Shown one piece after another: positions 31,954-41,821 of a stretch of 64,000 nucleotides of DNA (the stretch's first letter is position 1; each line of letters starts with the position of its first letter). The DNA is from Imperialibacter sp. EC-SDR9 (GTDB lineage: Bacteria > Bacteroidota > Bacteroidia > Cytophagales > Cyclobacteriaceae): NCBI RefSeq assembly GCF_902498805.1, contig NZ_LR701637.1, positions 655,857 to 719,856 of the forward strand. The letters are read 5' to 3'. The notes below the pieces were generated by a model. It was given only the letters and a program-made list of their open reading frames with translations. It was not told the DNA's origin and made no database searches. Made by a program: the position numbers and the translations under genes.

Positions 31954-34900
31954 ATGATAAAGAGGAAGCACTATCTCAATGGCCTGTTATTTTTATTTTT
32001 TGTAGGCTCAACCGTCCTTTTTGTTCAAGAGGAAAATCGGCCAATTGATTCACGAATCGCTTACGAGACCTTTATAAGGGAGCATCCATACTCAAAGATC
32101 ACCAAATCCAGACAGCCAGGTGTGGGTGAGGGAGAAGAGGAGGAAAGGGAAAGAGAGGGCCCTGACAAGAGAATGCAACAAGAGTTTTTTATGACAATGG
32201 ATCCAGCTTTGCTGAGACCTACGCCCGAAAAGCTCCCCGAAATTTTGGCGGCTACACGCAATGCCAGGACTTATGGAACCCTGCCAGGTGAGTCAACAGC
32301 GCCATGGGTGGAACGAGGCCCCAAGAATGTGGGAGGCAGGACAAGAGCACTCATGTGGGATCCGAATGACGCCACAGGCAAAAAAGTTTGGGCAGGTGGG
32401 GTATCGGGAGGCTTATGGTTCAACAATGACATCTCCAGCGCCAGCTCTACCTGGACAAAAGTCGATGATTTCTGGAGCAACCTGGCTGTCAATTGCATTG
32501 CCTATGACCCAAATAATACCCAAACCTTTTACGTCGGAACCGGTGAAAGTTTCGGCGGCATTAGCGGACAGGGAATATGGAAGTCGACCAATGGCGGAAC
32601 AACGTGGATCCAGCTATCCGCTTCTGCAAATTTTGGATATGTAGCCGATATCGTTGTGAGGAATGAAGCGGCGACAAGTGTTGTTTACGCAGGCGTAATA
32701 GCGAGTAGTACGCAGGGTGGTTTTTTTGGTAGTGAGTTTCAAGGCCTGCAAAGGTCAACGGACGGCGGCACGACATTTACTCAGGTGATGAAGAATCTAC
32801 CCAATTTCACCCAACCTAGTGCAAAATATGGTGTGGGCGACATCGAAATTGGCCCCGACAACAGGCTCTGGATTGGAACATACCGAAACAACTACTCTGA
32901 TTACAATGGATTGGGCGGTGGCACCATCCTGTTCTCCGACAATGGAACTTCTTTCACCACCGCTTACGAAACCACTGTTTCGGAAAGAAGTGGCAGGGTT
33001 GAATTGGCCGTGTCCAGCTCAAATGCTTTGGCTGTTTATGGCTTGATTGAAAACGACGAAAAGATAAAACAGATCGTCAGAACTTCTGATGGAGGAGCAA
33101 CCTGGAGCGTTCTGGCGCTACCGGATGATGATGACAACGGCATTGATGCTGATGACTTTACCAGGGGACAGGCATGGTATGACCTGATCGCCGAAGTTGA
33201 TCCCAACAGAGACAGTACGGTGATTGTGGGCGGGATCAATCTTCATATGAGCACCGACGGAGGGGGCACCTGGAAACAGATATCGAAGTGGTCGAACAAT
33301 GCTAATATGGGTTCCATGCCCTATTCCTATGTGCATGCCGATCAGCATGCCATTCGGTACAAACCCGGAAGCTCATCGGAAATTATTTTCGGAAATGACG
33401 GCGGCGTGTTTTGGACAAACGATTTTTCGAACCCATCGGCTACGGACTTGATTGTTGCAAGAAATAACGGGTACAACGTCACGCAATTTTATGCAAATGC
33501 CATTCATCCAGACAAAGCCAAGAACTATTTTCTGGCTGGGGCACAAGACAATGGCACGCAACAATTTCAATCGGCGGGAATCAACGCCACGGTGGACGTG
33601 AGAGGGGGTGATGGGGCTTATTGTTTCATTGACCAGACTGATGCCGTAACTCAAATAGCCTCTTATGTTTACAACGATTACCGCTTTTCAACTAATAATT
33701 GGGCGACGAGCAGCAGTATCGCCAGCGACGATGCTACGGGCCATTTTATCAACCCGGCAGACTATGATGACGAAATGAATGTGCTTTATACCGCAGCGAC
33801 TGAGTCAACTATTGGAAGGTTTGTCAAAGGTGCTACCGGCTTCACAAGAAATGATCTCAACATCAGTCTTGGTGCAAAAGCATCTCACCTTAGGGTGTCT
33901 CAGCACACTCGCCAGTCAACTACCCTCTTTGTTGGCACGGCAGCAGGAAGGGTTTTCAAAATTAGTAAGGCAAACTCCTCAAACTCAAACTCGACAGAGA
34001 TCACTGGCAGCGGGTTTCCGAACGGGTGGATCTCCAGCATTGAAGTTGGGCAGGACGAAAGCCACCTGCTGGTAACATTTTCGAACTATGGCGTCAATTC
34101 AGTCTGGTATACTGCCGACGGAGGCACAACATGGTCATCGAAGGAAGGTGATCTTCCCAATATTCCGGTGCGTTGGGCCATGTTCAATCCAACTAACTTT
34201 GATGAGGTAATTTTAGCTACCGAAATGGGAATTTGGGGAACAAAGTCTGTGACCGCTACCACACCAACGTGGGCGCAGTTCAGTAATGGCCTCGCCAATG
34301 TGAGGGTGGACATGCTTCAGATGAGGGACTCAGACTTTGAAGTCATCGCAGCCACTCATGGCAGAGGCCTCTACTCAAGCTCAATTTTTGCCGGTCAGTC
34401 GGCGCTTACAGCAAACTTTGTAGCGAAAAACAGGGCTACTGAGAAAAACACTGCTGTGGAGTTTTTTGACAGGTCGAAGGGAGCAACCTCCTGGGCCTGG
34501 ACTTTTGATGGGGGAACACCGGCGACCTCAACTTCTCAAAACCCATCAGTAACCTATGCTACCGACGGTGCCTACACAGTGACCCTTGTTTCAAAAAATG
34601 CCAGCGGAGCAACATCAACCAAAACCATCGAGGGCTACGTGCAGGTGGGGCCGGTAGATGATGGGCCAATTGAAGCGCTGTTTACCTCCGATATCCAAAC
34701 AGTGGTGCAAGGCAACACCGTGAAGTTTACAAACACCTCCAAAGGGATGCCGGAGTCAGTTATCTGGTTTTTCGAAGGGGGCACGCCTTCCGCTTCAACG
34801 GAACTGAATCCGACAGTAAAATATGAAACGACTGGCTCATTTGATGTAGAGTTGGTGGTGTTTAAAGAAGGGGAGCAGAATAAAATATTAAAAGCCAACT

Positions 34901-37122
34901 ATGTGACGGTTACCGCTGACAACTCAACTTTGAAGGCGAAGTTCAAGGTCAACACGCCCACTGTTTTTGTAGGCAATCAAATCAAGTTCACAGACATATC
35001 AACAGGAGGTGCTACCTCCTGGGCGTGGACTTTCGAAGGAGGAACACCGGCTACTTCGAGCAGTCAGAATCCAGTTGTCGTTTATAATACTTCCGGTAAG
35101 TTCAACGTGACCCTCAAGGTTACAAAAGGAGCTGAAACAAACACCCTAACGATTGAAGACCATGTAAGGGTTTATGTAAGCACAGGCATTGAGTTCTCTG
35201 ACGGCGTGATAGACTCCTATTACAGCAATGCCAACCCTGATTTCACGGGCTTGTATGGCGGAGAGTGCAATGCTTTTTTCGCCAACAGGAGGCTTTTAGA
35301 TCCTACGAATGTCAATGGAAATACTGACACATTTGTAAGCTTACCATTGGGATCGTATGTGACGGTAGAATTTACTGACAATGTGATTATCAATGCCCCT
35401 GGTCAGGACGATATATTTATCAGGGAATGTGAGGGAGTCAATGAATATGCCAATGTGTATGTCAGCGCCAATGGGGTTGATTTCTCTTTTATTGGCACAG
35501 CGATAGGTACTAACAGCAGCAATGTCACAACTACTTTCGACCTGGAAACGATAAATTTTCAGGAGCCTGTTATAGCCATAAAAGTGGTTGGACTGGATTT
35601 AGGAGGTGCCTCTCCTGGCTTTGATTTATTGAGCGTCAGTGGAATCGCCGGCGCCATTATTGGCAACGATCCGCCAGTAGCCCCCACACTTCTTACCGCC
35701 GAGGCCAGACCCTCAGAAGTAAAACTGAGCTGGGAAGACAATGCGATCGATGAGTCTGGATTTTTTGTCGAAAGGTCAACTAATGGCACCACTTTCACTA
35801 AGATCAAAGACTTGCCGGTCAATGCCTCTACTTACACCAGCGGAGGACTCACCGAAGCAACCAAATATTTCTTCCGGGTGGCAGCCACTAACAAAAATGG
35901 CGAGTCCGATTATAGCAATGTGGTGGAAATAACAACGACAGAGTTTACGGTTGAAGCGCCTACCGGACTTAACGTGGTAGCTAACTCTTCAGTGTCAATA
36001 GCACTTGATTGGATCGACAATTCGGATGATGAAGAGAGTTTTGAAATTCAAAGGTCAGAGGACAATGATCAGTTTATTACACTTGGCACAATTGGAGCTG
36101 ACACCATTTCGTTTGATGACTTGAGTTTGGTGCCGTCGTCAACTTATTTCTACAAAGTAAAAGGTGTTAATGCCACAGGCGAGTCCGATTACACCGAGGT
36201 TGTGGAAATCAAAACGCTTGATCCTCTTGAGGCACCTACGTCTCTGACACTCGACAAGGCTACAGGGCGCAAAGTTATCCTGTCATGGACAGATAACTCT
36301 TCGAGGGAAACTGGCTTTATTGTGGAAAGGGCGGTAGGGGCCGGAGCGTTTACTACACTAACGGAATTGGATGCCGATGTCACGGAATTTACAGATGATG
36401 CCGTGCTTGAATTGACAGACTATAAATACCGCTTGTATGCAGTGAACGATGTGCTTGAAGTTTCCTCAAAAACAACCTCGCTTGCAGTATCAACGCCAGA
36501 AAAGGGCTTTGCAGACCTTACCATTACTGACCTGAATGTCCCTGCTTCTCAGAGCGCTAAAGAAATTACGGTTGGGGCCACCGTTTCCAACGATTCCGAC
36601 GATCCCACGGAAGGCGCTTTTGAGGTAAGTTTTTACCTTTCAAAGGACGAAAATCTTTCCTTGGTGGATGAGTTTTTAGGTGCGGTAGCTTTTGAAGAGA
36701 TGGAGGATGGAGCAGAGCAAACTGCCTCGGGCACATTTGACATGGTGATTATGCCAGCCGGGGAGTATTTCATCATTGCCGTGGTTGATGAGGAGAGCTT
36801 GATCGAAGAGAAAGATGAAACCAACAACAAGCAAAGCACCGCCATTATTCTCACAGAAGTGCTTTCTGTAGCCGATGATTTGAAACAAAATGTTAAAGTT
36901 TACCCCAACCCAACTACGGCGGTGGTTAATGTGACGTCGGAGGCAGGCAAAATTGGGCCATTCAATATTCGGTTAACAGACTTGTCGGGCAAGCTTTTAA
37001 AGGTACAAACCAGGGTAGAGGGAGCCACAAGGATTGATTTGGCAGACCTGCCAAGTGGTGTTTATCTCCTTACTATCCAGAAGGAAGGGGGCCAGTATTC
37101 AACCCGGATTCTGAAACGGTAA
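31954..37122 (+). CDS. Giant T9SS-sorted surface protein: BNR/sortilin-like propeller, PKD, FN3, CARDB
   Basis: 1722 residues. Signal peptide (GLLFLFFVGSTVLFVQ); Glu/Arg-rich linker near 50-70; a long BNR/sortilin-type propeller (about 110-815) with repeats such as WKSTNGGTTWIQLS, RSTDGGTTFTQVM, RTSDGGATWSVL and YTADGGTTWSSK; three PKD-like domains at about 815-895, 905-985 and 992-1070, each with W.F.GG.P and NP.V.Y marks; a lectin-like or unassigned beta-domain at about 1077-1240; three FN3 domains at 1242, 1332 and 1425; a CARDB-like domain from about 1519; and a T9SS sorting domain from about 1648 (VYPNPTTAVVNV, LTDLSGKLLKVQ). It is probably a surface-attached hydrolase or adhesin; sialidase-type catalysis is not shown. 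Single gene with a strong terminator. Confidence 0.9.
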   Translation: MIKRKHYLNGLLFLFFVGSTVLFVQEENRPIDSRIAYETFIREHPYSKITKSRQPGVGEGEEEEREREGPDKRMQQEFFMTMDPALLRPTPEKLPEILAATRNARTYGTLPGESTAPWVERGPKNVGGRTRALMWDPNDATGKKVWAGGVSGGLWFNNDISSASSTWTKVDDFWSNLAVNCIAYDPNNTQTFYVGTGESFGGISGQGIWKSTNGGTTWIQLSASANFGYVADIVVRNEAATSVVYAGVIASSTQGGFFGSEFQGLQRSTDGGTTFTQVMKNLPNFTQPSAKYGVGDIEIGPDNRLWIGTYRNNYSDYNGLGGGTILFSDNGTSFTTAYETTVSERSGRVELAVSSSNALAVYGLIENDEKIKQIVRTSDGGATWSVLALPDDDDNGIDADDFTRGQAWYDLIAEVDPNRDSTVIVGGINLHMSTDGGGTWKQISKWSNNANMGSMPYSYVHADQHAIRYKPGSSSEIIFGNDGGVFWTNDFSNPSATDLIVARNNGYNVTQFYANAIHPDKAKNYFLAGAQDNGTQQFQSAGINATVDVRGGDGAYCFIDQTDAVTQIASYVYNDYRFSTNNWATSSSIASDDATGHFINPADYDDEMNVLYTAATESTIGRFVKGATGFTRNDLNISLGAKASHLRVSQHTRQSTTLFVGTAAGRVFKISKANSSNSNSTEITGSGFPNGWISSIEVGQDESHLLVTFSNYGVNSVWYTADGGTTWSSKEGDLPNIPVRWAMFNPTNFDEVILATEMGIWGTKSVTATTPTWAQFSNGLANVRVDMLQMRDSDFEVIAATHGRGLYSSSIFAGQSALTANFVAKNRATEKNTAVEFFDRSKGATSWAWTFDGGTPATSTSQNPSVTYATDGAYTVTLVSKNASGATSTKTIEGYVQVGPVDDGPIEALFTSDIQTVVQGNTVKFTNTSKGMPESVIWFFEGGTPSASTELNPTVKYETTGSFDVELVVFKEGEQNKILKANYVTVTADNSTLKAKFKVNTPTVFVGNQIKFTDISTGGATSWAWTFEGGTPATSSSQNPVVVYNTSGKFNVTLKVTKGAETNTLTIEDHVRVYVSTGIEFSDGVIDSYYSNANPDFTGLYGGECNAFFANRRLLDPTNVNGNTDTFVSLPLGSYVTVEFTDNVIINAPGQDDIFIRECEGVNEYANVYVSANGVDFSFIGTAIGTNSSNVTTTFDLETINFQEPVIAIKVVGLDLGGASPGFDLLSVSGIAGAIIGNDPPVAPTLLTAEARPSEVKLSWEDNAIDESGFFVERSTNGTTFTKIKDLPVNASTYTSGGLTEATKYFFRVAATNKNGESDYSNVVEITTTEFTVEAPTGLNVVANSSVSIALDWIDNSDDEESFEIQRSEDNDQFITLGTIGADTISFDDLSLVPSSTYFYKVKGVNATGESDYTEVVEIKTLDPLEAPTSLTLDKATGRKVILSWTDNSSRETGFIVERAVGAGAFTTLTELDADVTEFTDDAVLELTDYKYRLYAVNDVLEVSSKTTSLAVSTPEKGFADLTITDLNVPASQSAKEITVGATVSNDSDDPTEGAFEVSFYLSKDENLSLVDEFLGAVAFEEMEDGAEQTASGTFDMVIMPAGEYFIIAVVDEESLIEEKDETNNKQSTAIILTEVLSVADDLKQNVKVYPNPTTAVVNVTSEAGKIGPFNIRLTDLSGKLLKVQTRVEGATRIDLADLPSGVYLLTIQKEGGQYSTRILKR

Positions 37123-37124
37123 AA

Positions 37125-37153
37125 ATGAGGCTGGCGGTGAGCCGGCCTCATTT
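37125..37153. terminator. Bidirectional terminator between convergent genes
   Basis: AATGAGGC (37125-37132) pairs with GCCTCATT (37146-37153), with further GGC/GCC pairing inside. It lies between the T9SS gene (plus) and DUF547 gene (minus), beginning three bases after one stop and ending one base before the other. Confidence 0.85.
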
Positions 37154-37921
37154 CTAAAAGTCCTTTGAATCATTCAGTCGCCAGTCGTAATCAATGTAGC
37201 TGACTTTGGTTTTATCTGCGATCTTTACTTTGGCAAACTGGTTGATAAAATCTTTCAGGTTCTTGTCTTTAGTGAAATCACCGCTGTACCAATCGAAGAG
37301 TTTTGACAACTGAGCGCTTGTACTGGTGATTTTGTTACGTCTCTCGTCGTTGACAAAGCTAATGGCCTGCTCTTTTAGCTGCTGGTCAATCTTTGCGCCG
37401 GTGTAGGCCTCGGCCCTTAGCACGGGGCATGAGTAGGAAGCACAATTGACGGCAAAATGTATCCTGGGCTCATTGAATTCCTTTCTGAGAATGCCGTGTT
37501 CAATATTATTCAAATCCATCTCCTTTCCTCCAATTTTGATGAACTTGATATCCCAGGGAGTATTCACAAAAGGTATTTGAATTTTGCTGCCGATGTCTTT
37601 GATGCTTTCCAGGGGATAGTATTGCAGGATTAACTCGATGGTAAAAGCATTGTAGGCATTGATCCAGTATGCCAGCTTGTCGTTCTTGCTCCAGGTCTTA
37701 TCATTGGGAGCGTTGTTCTGAATCAGTTCCAGGTATTTCTTTAGATCCGCTCTGTCTTCTTTGAAGCCTTCGTAATTCACCCAGCCGTCTTTATTTACGT
37801 GCTTCTTTAGCAACACATCAAAACTTGCATGACTGATGGGCTTGCTGTTTTCCTGCTCTGGTGAGGCGGCACCACAGCTCACGATGGTCAGCAATAGAAA
37901 AATGTACAGGATAGGCTTCAT
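37154..37921 (-). CDS. DUF547 domain lipoprotein
   Basis: 255 residues from ATG 37921. The signal peptide MKPILYIFLLLTIVSCGAA has a clear lipobox (IVSC). DUF547 marks are KLAYWINAYNAFTIELIL, FIKIGGKEMDLNNIEHGIL, and RIHFAVNCASYSCPVLRAEA with paired cysteines; this family resembles glutaredoxin-neighbour and peptidase-like folds of unknown role. A longer frame runs to 38119 but the added 66 residues lack family similarity and would bury the signal peptide. Divergent from the antiporter gene. Confidence 0.88.
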   Translation of the reverse strand: MKPILYIFLLLTIVSCGAASPEQENSKPISHASFDVLLKKHVNKDGWVNYEGFKEDRADLKKYLELIQNNAPNDKTWSKNDKLAYWINAYNAFTIELILQYYPLESIKDIGSKIQIPFVNTPWDIKFIKIGGKEMDLNNIEHGILRKEFNEPRIHFAVNCASYSCPVLRAEAYTGAKIDQQLKEQAISFVNDERRNKITSTSAQLSKLFDWYSGDFTKDKNLKDFINQFAKVKIADKTKVSYIDYDWRLNDSKDF

Positions 37922-38175
37922 GTCCAGAGGTGTTTTAAAGATCAAACGAGTGAAACCAACGCTTGTTGGCGGCAAAATGAGATGTGTCTTGAAAAAGACA
38001 CTATGATTTTTCCTGAAGGATAACCTGTTCACGGTAAATTGGTTAACCAAAAGTTGGTGTAAAATAAAAATCTCATTACGGTTTATGCTCTTTTTTTGAC
38101 TAATTTTTGGTTCCAACACCTTCTATTTAAGTATTCGATTGATATTAAAGACTAGGTTTGATTGAGGAATCGACA

Positions 38176-40092
38176 ATGATACAAATGCTCATTTTGATTG
38201 CGGGTTTTGCCCTGGTTGCCGTGTCCTCCAATCAAATAGCCCGCCAATTCCAAAAAATTCATTTGCCCTTGATTTCCGGGCTCATGATCACTGGCGTTTT
38301 GGCCGGGCCCTACGTGCTCAACCTGATCCCAGAGATAGCCAAAGTACAACTAAGCTTCATCAGTGAGACGGCCCTGGCTTATATCGCATTTGCCGCAGGT
38401 TCAGAGCTTTATCTCAACGAAATGCGGAGCAAGCTGCGGAGCATTAAGATTCAATCTTTTGCCCAAACGGCCATCACTTTTCTGGCAAGCGGGTTCCTCG
38501 TGTTTTTCCTAGCCGATATGATCCCCTTTATGAAAGAGCTTTCGCTGGGCGACAAATTATCGGTTTCACTGCTTACGGGAGTCATATTTGTTACACCTTC
38601 TCCCGCTTCGGTAATAGCTATCGTCAATGAATTGAGAGCGAAGGGGCCTTTTACTCAAGTCGTTCTCGGTGTCACTATTGTGAAGGATTTTGTAGTGGTT
38701 GTCATGTTTGCCATTATTTTGGCCGTGGCAAAAACGCTGGCTCATGGCGATAGTTTTGAGCTCACAAGCCTGCTAATAATAGTTATTGAGCTGATTGTTT
38801 CGTTTGGGGGGGGCTTTCTTGTGGGGAAGGGGCTTGAGGCAGCTTTAAAACTGAAAATCAAGCACTTGGTCAAAACCGTCCTCATTTTGGCCCTGGGGTA
38901 CCTGGTTTACTTATTGTCTCATCACATTCTGGCGTGGAGCGAAGAGCTTTCGGGGCACGGGCTTTATCTGGAGCCGCTGCTTATTTGCCTCGTTGGGAGT
39001 TTTTACGTCGCCAATTACTCCAACTACAGACCAGAGTTTCTTAAAATCCTCCATGAAGTAGGAACACCTGTATATGTGGCATTTTTCACACTCACGGGAG
39101 CTTCCATGGACTTGCCTGTACTGGCAGAGGTTTGGGGAATTGCGCTGCTTTTTTTTGTTATCCGACTGCTCGCAACCACGGTGGGAGCCCTTGCGGGGAA
39201 TATGCTGGCCGGAGACCCGCACAGGTTTCTGAAGGTGGTTTGGATGCCATATATTGCCCAGGCTGGAGTAGCCCTTGGCCTGGCTACGGTTATCGCCAAC
39301 CAGTTTCCCGGATGGGGGGAAGATTTTGCAGTACTCATTATTGCCATCATAGTTATCAACCAACTTGTGGGCCCGCCATTTGTCCGCTGGGCCATCGACC
39401 TGGTAGGTGAAAACAAAAGCAGAGCGGATGTTCCCCGGTTTGATGGCGTTATGGACGCCCTTATTTTTGGCTACGAAAGCCAGTCGTTGGCCCTTTCACG
39501 GCAGCTAATGGAAAAAGGCTGGAAAGTAGAGATGATTACGCTGAGTGATCAAAAGGATGTGGAAGTCCCTGACGGAATTAAACTTCATTTTGTTACTCAG
39601 ATCGACAAAAAACTATTTGAGGGGATCGATGCTAAAAAATTCGATGCCATTGTAACCTTGCTGTCTGACGAGGAGAACTATAGAATATGTGAGATAGTCT
39701 ACGAAGAAATAGGGACAAAACAGGTGGTTGTGCGCCTGAACGAAAGGGTCAACCTCGACAAATTTGTTCACTTGGGCGTGAAAGTGATCGACCCGTCCAC
39801 TGCCATGGTAAGCTTGCTTGACCATTTTGTGCGCTCACCCCAGGCTACCAGCTTGCTGCTTGGAATGGAGCAGGGCCAGGACACCAGAGACATTGTCATC
39901 CGCAATCCGGATCTTCACGGACTCCCGCTTCGAAGCCTTCGCCTGCCCCCAGAGGTTATCATTCTTTCTATGCGCCGTGCCGGGCAAATGATCATTTCAC
40001 ATGGCTACACCCGGCTGCGAGTGGGTGACATCGTGACCATGGTTGGGTCTAACAGCAGCCTCGACGAGATAGAGCTGAAATTCGGCAACTAA
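38176..40092 (+). CDS. Kef-type cation:proton antiporter with RCK domain
   Basis: 638 residues. Residues 1-390 hold 12 or so membrane helices of the CPA2 family, with the re-entrant AFAAGSELYLNEMR and TPSPASVIAIVNELRAKG motifs. About 400-520 is a TrkA-N (RCK) domain (DALIFGYESQSLALSRQLME) and about 545-638 a TrkA-C domain (PDLHGLPLRSLRLPPEVII, ending in MVGSNSSLDEIE). It should exchange K+ or Na+ for H+ under nucleotide control. The RCK glycine motif is changed (GYESQS instead of GxGxxG), so the usual NAD(H) binding may be lost or altered. ATG 38176 chosen over TTG 38158. Confidence 0.9.
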   Translation: MIQMLILIAGFALVAVSSNQIARQFQKIHLPLISGLMITGVLAGPYVLNLIPEIAKVQLSFISETALAYIAFAAGSELYLNEMRSKLRSIKIQSFAQTAITFLASGFLVFFLADMIPFMKELSLGDKLSVSLLTGVIFVTPSPASVIAIVNELRAKGPFTQVVLGVTIVKDFVVVVMFAIILAVAKTLAHGDSFELTSLLIIVIELIVSFGGGFLVGKGLEAALKLKIKHLVKTVLILALGYLVYLLSHHILAWSEELSGHGLYLEPLLICLVGSFYVANYSNYRPEFLKILHEVGTPVYVAFFTLTGASMDLPVLAEVWGIALLFFVIRLLATTVGALAGNMLAGDPHRFLKVVWMPYIAQAGVALGLATVIANQFPGWGEDFAVLIIAIIVINQLVGPPFVRWAIDLVGENKSRADVPRFDGVMDALIFGYESQSLALSRQLMEKGWKVEMITLSDQKDVEVPDGIKLHFVTQIDKKLFEGIDAKKFDAIVTLLSDEENYRICEIVYEEIGTKQVVVRLNERVNLDKFVHLGVKVIDPSTAMVSLLDHFVRSPQATSLLLGMEQGQDTRDIVIRNPDLHGLPLRSLRLPPEVIILSMRRAGQMIISHGYTRLRVGDIVTMVGSNSSLDEIELKFGN

Positions 40093-40131
40093 CGTTTCTT
40101 CGCAGAATAAGCCATTTTTGCCTGTCAATTC

Positions 40132-40163
40132 TTTATTCTGCAAGCATTAATCCTATATCTTTG
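40132..40163 (+). promoter_or_regulatory. Candidate promoter of glycyl-tRNA synthetase
   Basis: TTTA (40132-40135, one mismatch to TTTG) and TATCTTTG (40156-40163, exact TAnnTTTG) lie 20 bases apart, predicting a start near 40170. The upstream box sits in the right arm of a nine-base inverted repeat (GCAGAATAA 40102-40110, TTATTCTGC 40133-40141), which could let a regulator or an upstream terminator stem cover it. Confidence 0.55.
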
Positions 40164-40227
40164 CGGCCTGAAAAGACTTAGGTCAACTGACGCTGAGTCT
40201 TTGATTTTGAACTGAATAGAAGAACCG

Positions 40228-41712
40228 ATGAACCCTAAGGACGCACCTAAAGAAGAAACCAGTCTGCTTCGTACCCTCATTGCCCATGCAAAAGAATATG
40301 GCTTTATCTATCCATCGAGCGAAATATACGATGGCCTTCAGGCTGTGTATGACTATGGTGCTTATGGTGTTGAGTTGAAAAACAATATCAAAAAGGTGTG
40401 GTGGGAAAGCATGACCCGTCTGAATGAGAACATTGTAGGCATCGATGCAGCCATTTTCATGCATCCTACCACCTGGAAGGCGTCAGGTCACGTGGATGGG
40501 TTCAATGACCCGATGATCGACAACAAGGACTCGAAAAAGCGCTATCGGGCCGATAATCTAATTGAAGATAAGGCAACCGAATACGAGAACAACGGGGACA
40601 CGGAAAAAGCAGAGCAGTTGCTGGCCGACATGAACCGACTGCTTACTGCAGAAGACCTCAAAGGGGTGAGAGAACTCATTGAGGCACACAAAATAGTATG
40701 CCCTATCTCAGGAACGGCCAACTGGACAGAGGTACGCCAGTTCAATCTGATGTTTTCCACCAAAATAGGGTCTGTATCCGAGGAGGCTGATGTGGTTTAT
40801 CTGAGGCCGGAAACGGCGCAGGGTATCTTCGTCAACTTTTTGAATGTGCAGAAAACAGCCAGGATGAAAGTGCCTTTTGGAATTGCGCAGATTGGTAAGG
40901 CTTTTAGAAATGAGATTGTCGCTCGCCAGTTCATTTTCCGCATGAGGGAGTTTGAGCAAATGGAGATGCAGTTTTTTGTGCGCCCAGGCGAGGAGATGAA
41001 ATGGTATGAGTACTGGAAAGAGGCTAGAATGAAATGGCACCTTGCGCTCGGTACTCCGGCTGAAAAGCTCAAGTTCCACAACCACGACAAGCTGGCGCAC
41101 TATGCCAACGCTGCCGTTGACATCGAGTACCAATATCCATTCGGTTTCAAAGAAGTGGAAGGCATCCACAGCCGTACTGACTTTGACTTGAAGAACCACC
41201 AGGAGTTCTCCAAAAAGAAGCAGCAGTACTTCGATACGGAAATAAATCAGAACTACATTCCGTACGTGGTGGAAACCTCCATTGGTGCCGATAGGGCATT
41301 TTTAATGGTGTTGAGCAATGCTTACACAGAAGAAACTGTGGGAGAAGGAGACGACAAGAAAGAAAGAACATACCTGAAGCTGCACCCGGCTTTGGCGCCT
41401 ATCAAAGCGGCCATTTTTCCATTGGTGAAGAAAGATGGCCTGCCAGAAAAAGGGCGCCAGATTTTTGACATGCTGAAGTACGATTTCAACCTGATTTATG
41501 AAGAGCAGCAGTCAATCGGTAAGCGCTACACCCGGCAGGATTTGATTGGTACACCGTTCTGTATAGCAGTGGATTACGAGACCATGGAAAATGACACTGT
41601 CACCATCCGTCACCGAGACACCATGGCGCAGGAAAGAGTGCATATCTCGGAACTGAAGGAAAAAATTGGTGAGGCGGTTTCGATTAAGAGGATATTTGAG
41701 AAGCTGGGGTAA
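40228..41712 (+). CDS. glyS: Glycyl-tRNA synthetase (alpha2 type)
   Basis: 494 residues, single-chain class II enzyme charging tRNA-Gly. Motif 2 is GKAFRNEIVARQFIFRMREFEQME; motif 3 is VETSIGADRAFLMVL; the opening GFIYPSSEIYDGLQAVYDYG and the LRPETAQGIFVNF segment are characteristic. The C-terminal anticodon domain includes LHPALAPIKAAIFPLVKKDG. Bacteroidota use this form instead of the alpha2beta2 type. The gene has its own promoter and terminator. Confidence 0.97.
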   Translation: MNPKDAPKEETSLLRTLIAHAKEYGFIYPSSEIYDGLQAVYDYGAYGVELKNNIKKVWWESMTRLNENIVGIDAAIFMHPTTWKASGHVDGFNDPMIDNKDSKKRYRADNLIEDKATEYENNGDTEKAEQLLADMNRLLTAEDLKGVRELIEAHKIVCPISGTANWTEVRQFNLMFSTKIGSVSEEADVVYLRPETAQGIFVNFLNVQKTARMKVPFGIAQIGKAFRNEIVARQFIFRMREFEQMEMQFFVRPGEEMKWYEYWKEARMKWHLALGTPAEKLKFHNHDKLAHYANAAVDIEYQYPFGFKEVEGIHSRTDFDLKNHQEFSKKKQQYFDTEINQNYIPYVVETSIGADRAFLMVLSNAYTEETVGEGDDKKERTYLKLHPALAPIKAAIFPLVKKDGLPEKGRQIFDMLKYDFNLIYEEQQSIGKRYTRQDLIGTPFCIAVDYETMENDTVTIRHRDTMAQERVHISELKEKIGEAVSIKRIFEKLG

Positions 41713-41735
41713 AGCGATTAAATTAGTAAATTGTC

Positions 41736-41767
41736 AAAAGGCTCTTTCTGGAATGATTGAGCCTTTT
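41736..41767 (+). terminator. Intrinsic terminator after glyS
   Basis: AAAAGGCTC (41736-41744) pairs perfectly with GAGCCTTTT (41759-41767) around a 14-base loop, with the T-run in the second arm, 24 bases past the glyS stop. Confidence 0.8.
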
Positions 41768-41821
41768 GTTATTATTATTACTTGGTATGGCCGAAATGTT
41801 AGTTACCTCATTCCAACCTGA

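Noticed and set aside
37922-38119. 66-residue N-terminal extension of the DUF547 protein
   Set aside because: It would place the lipoprotein signal peptide internally; ATG 37921 gives a normal lipobox position.
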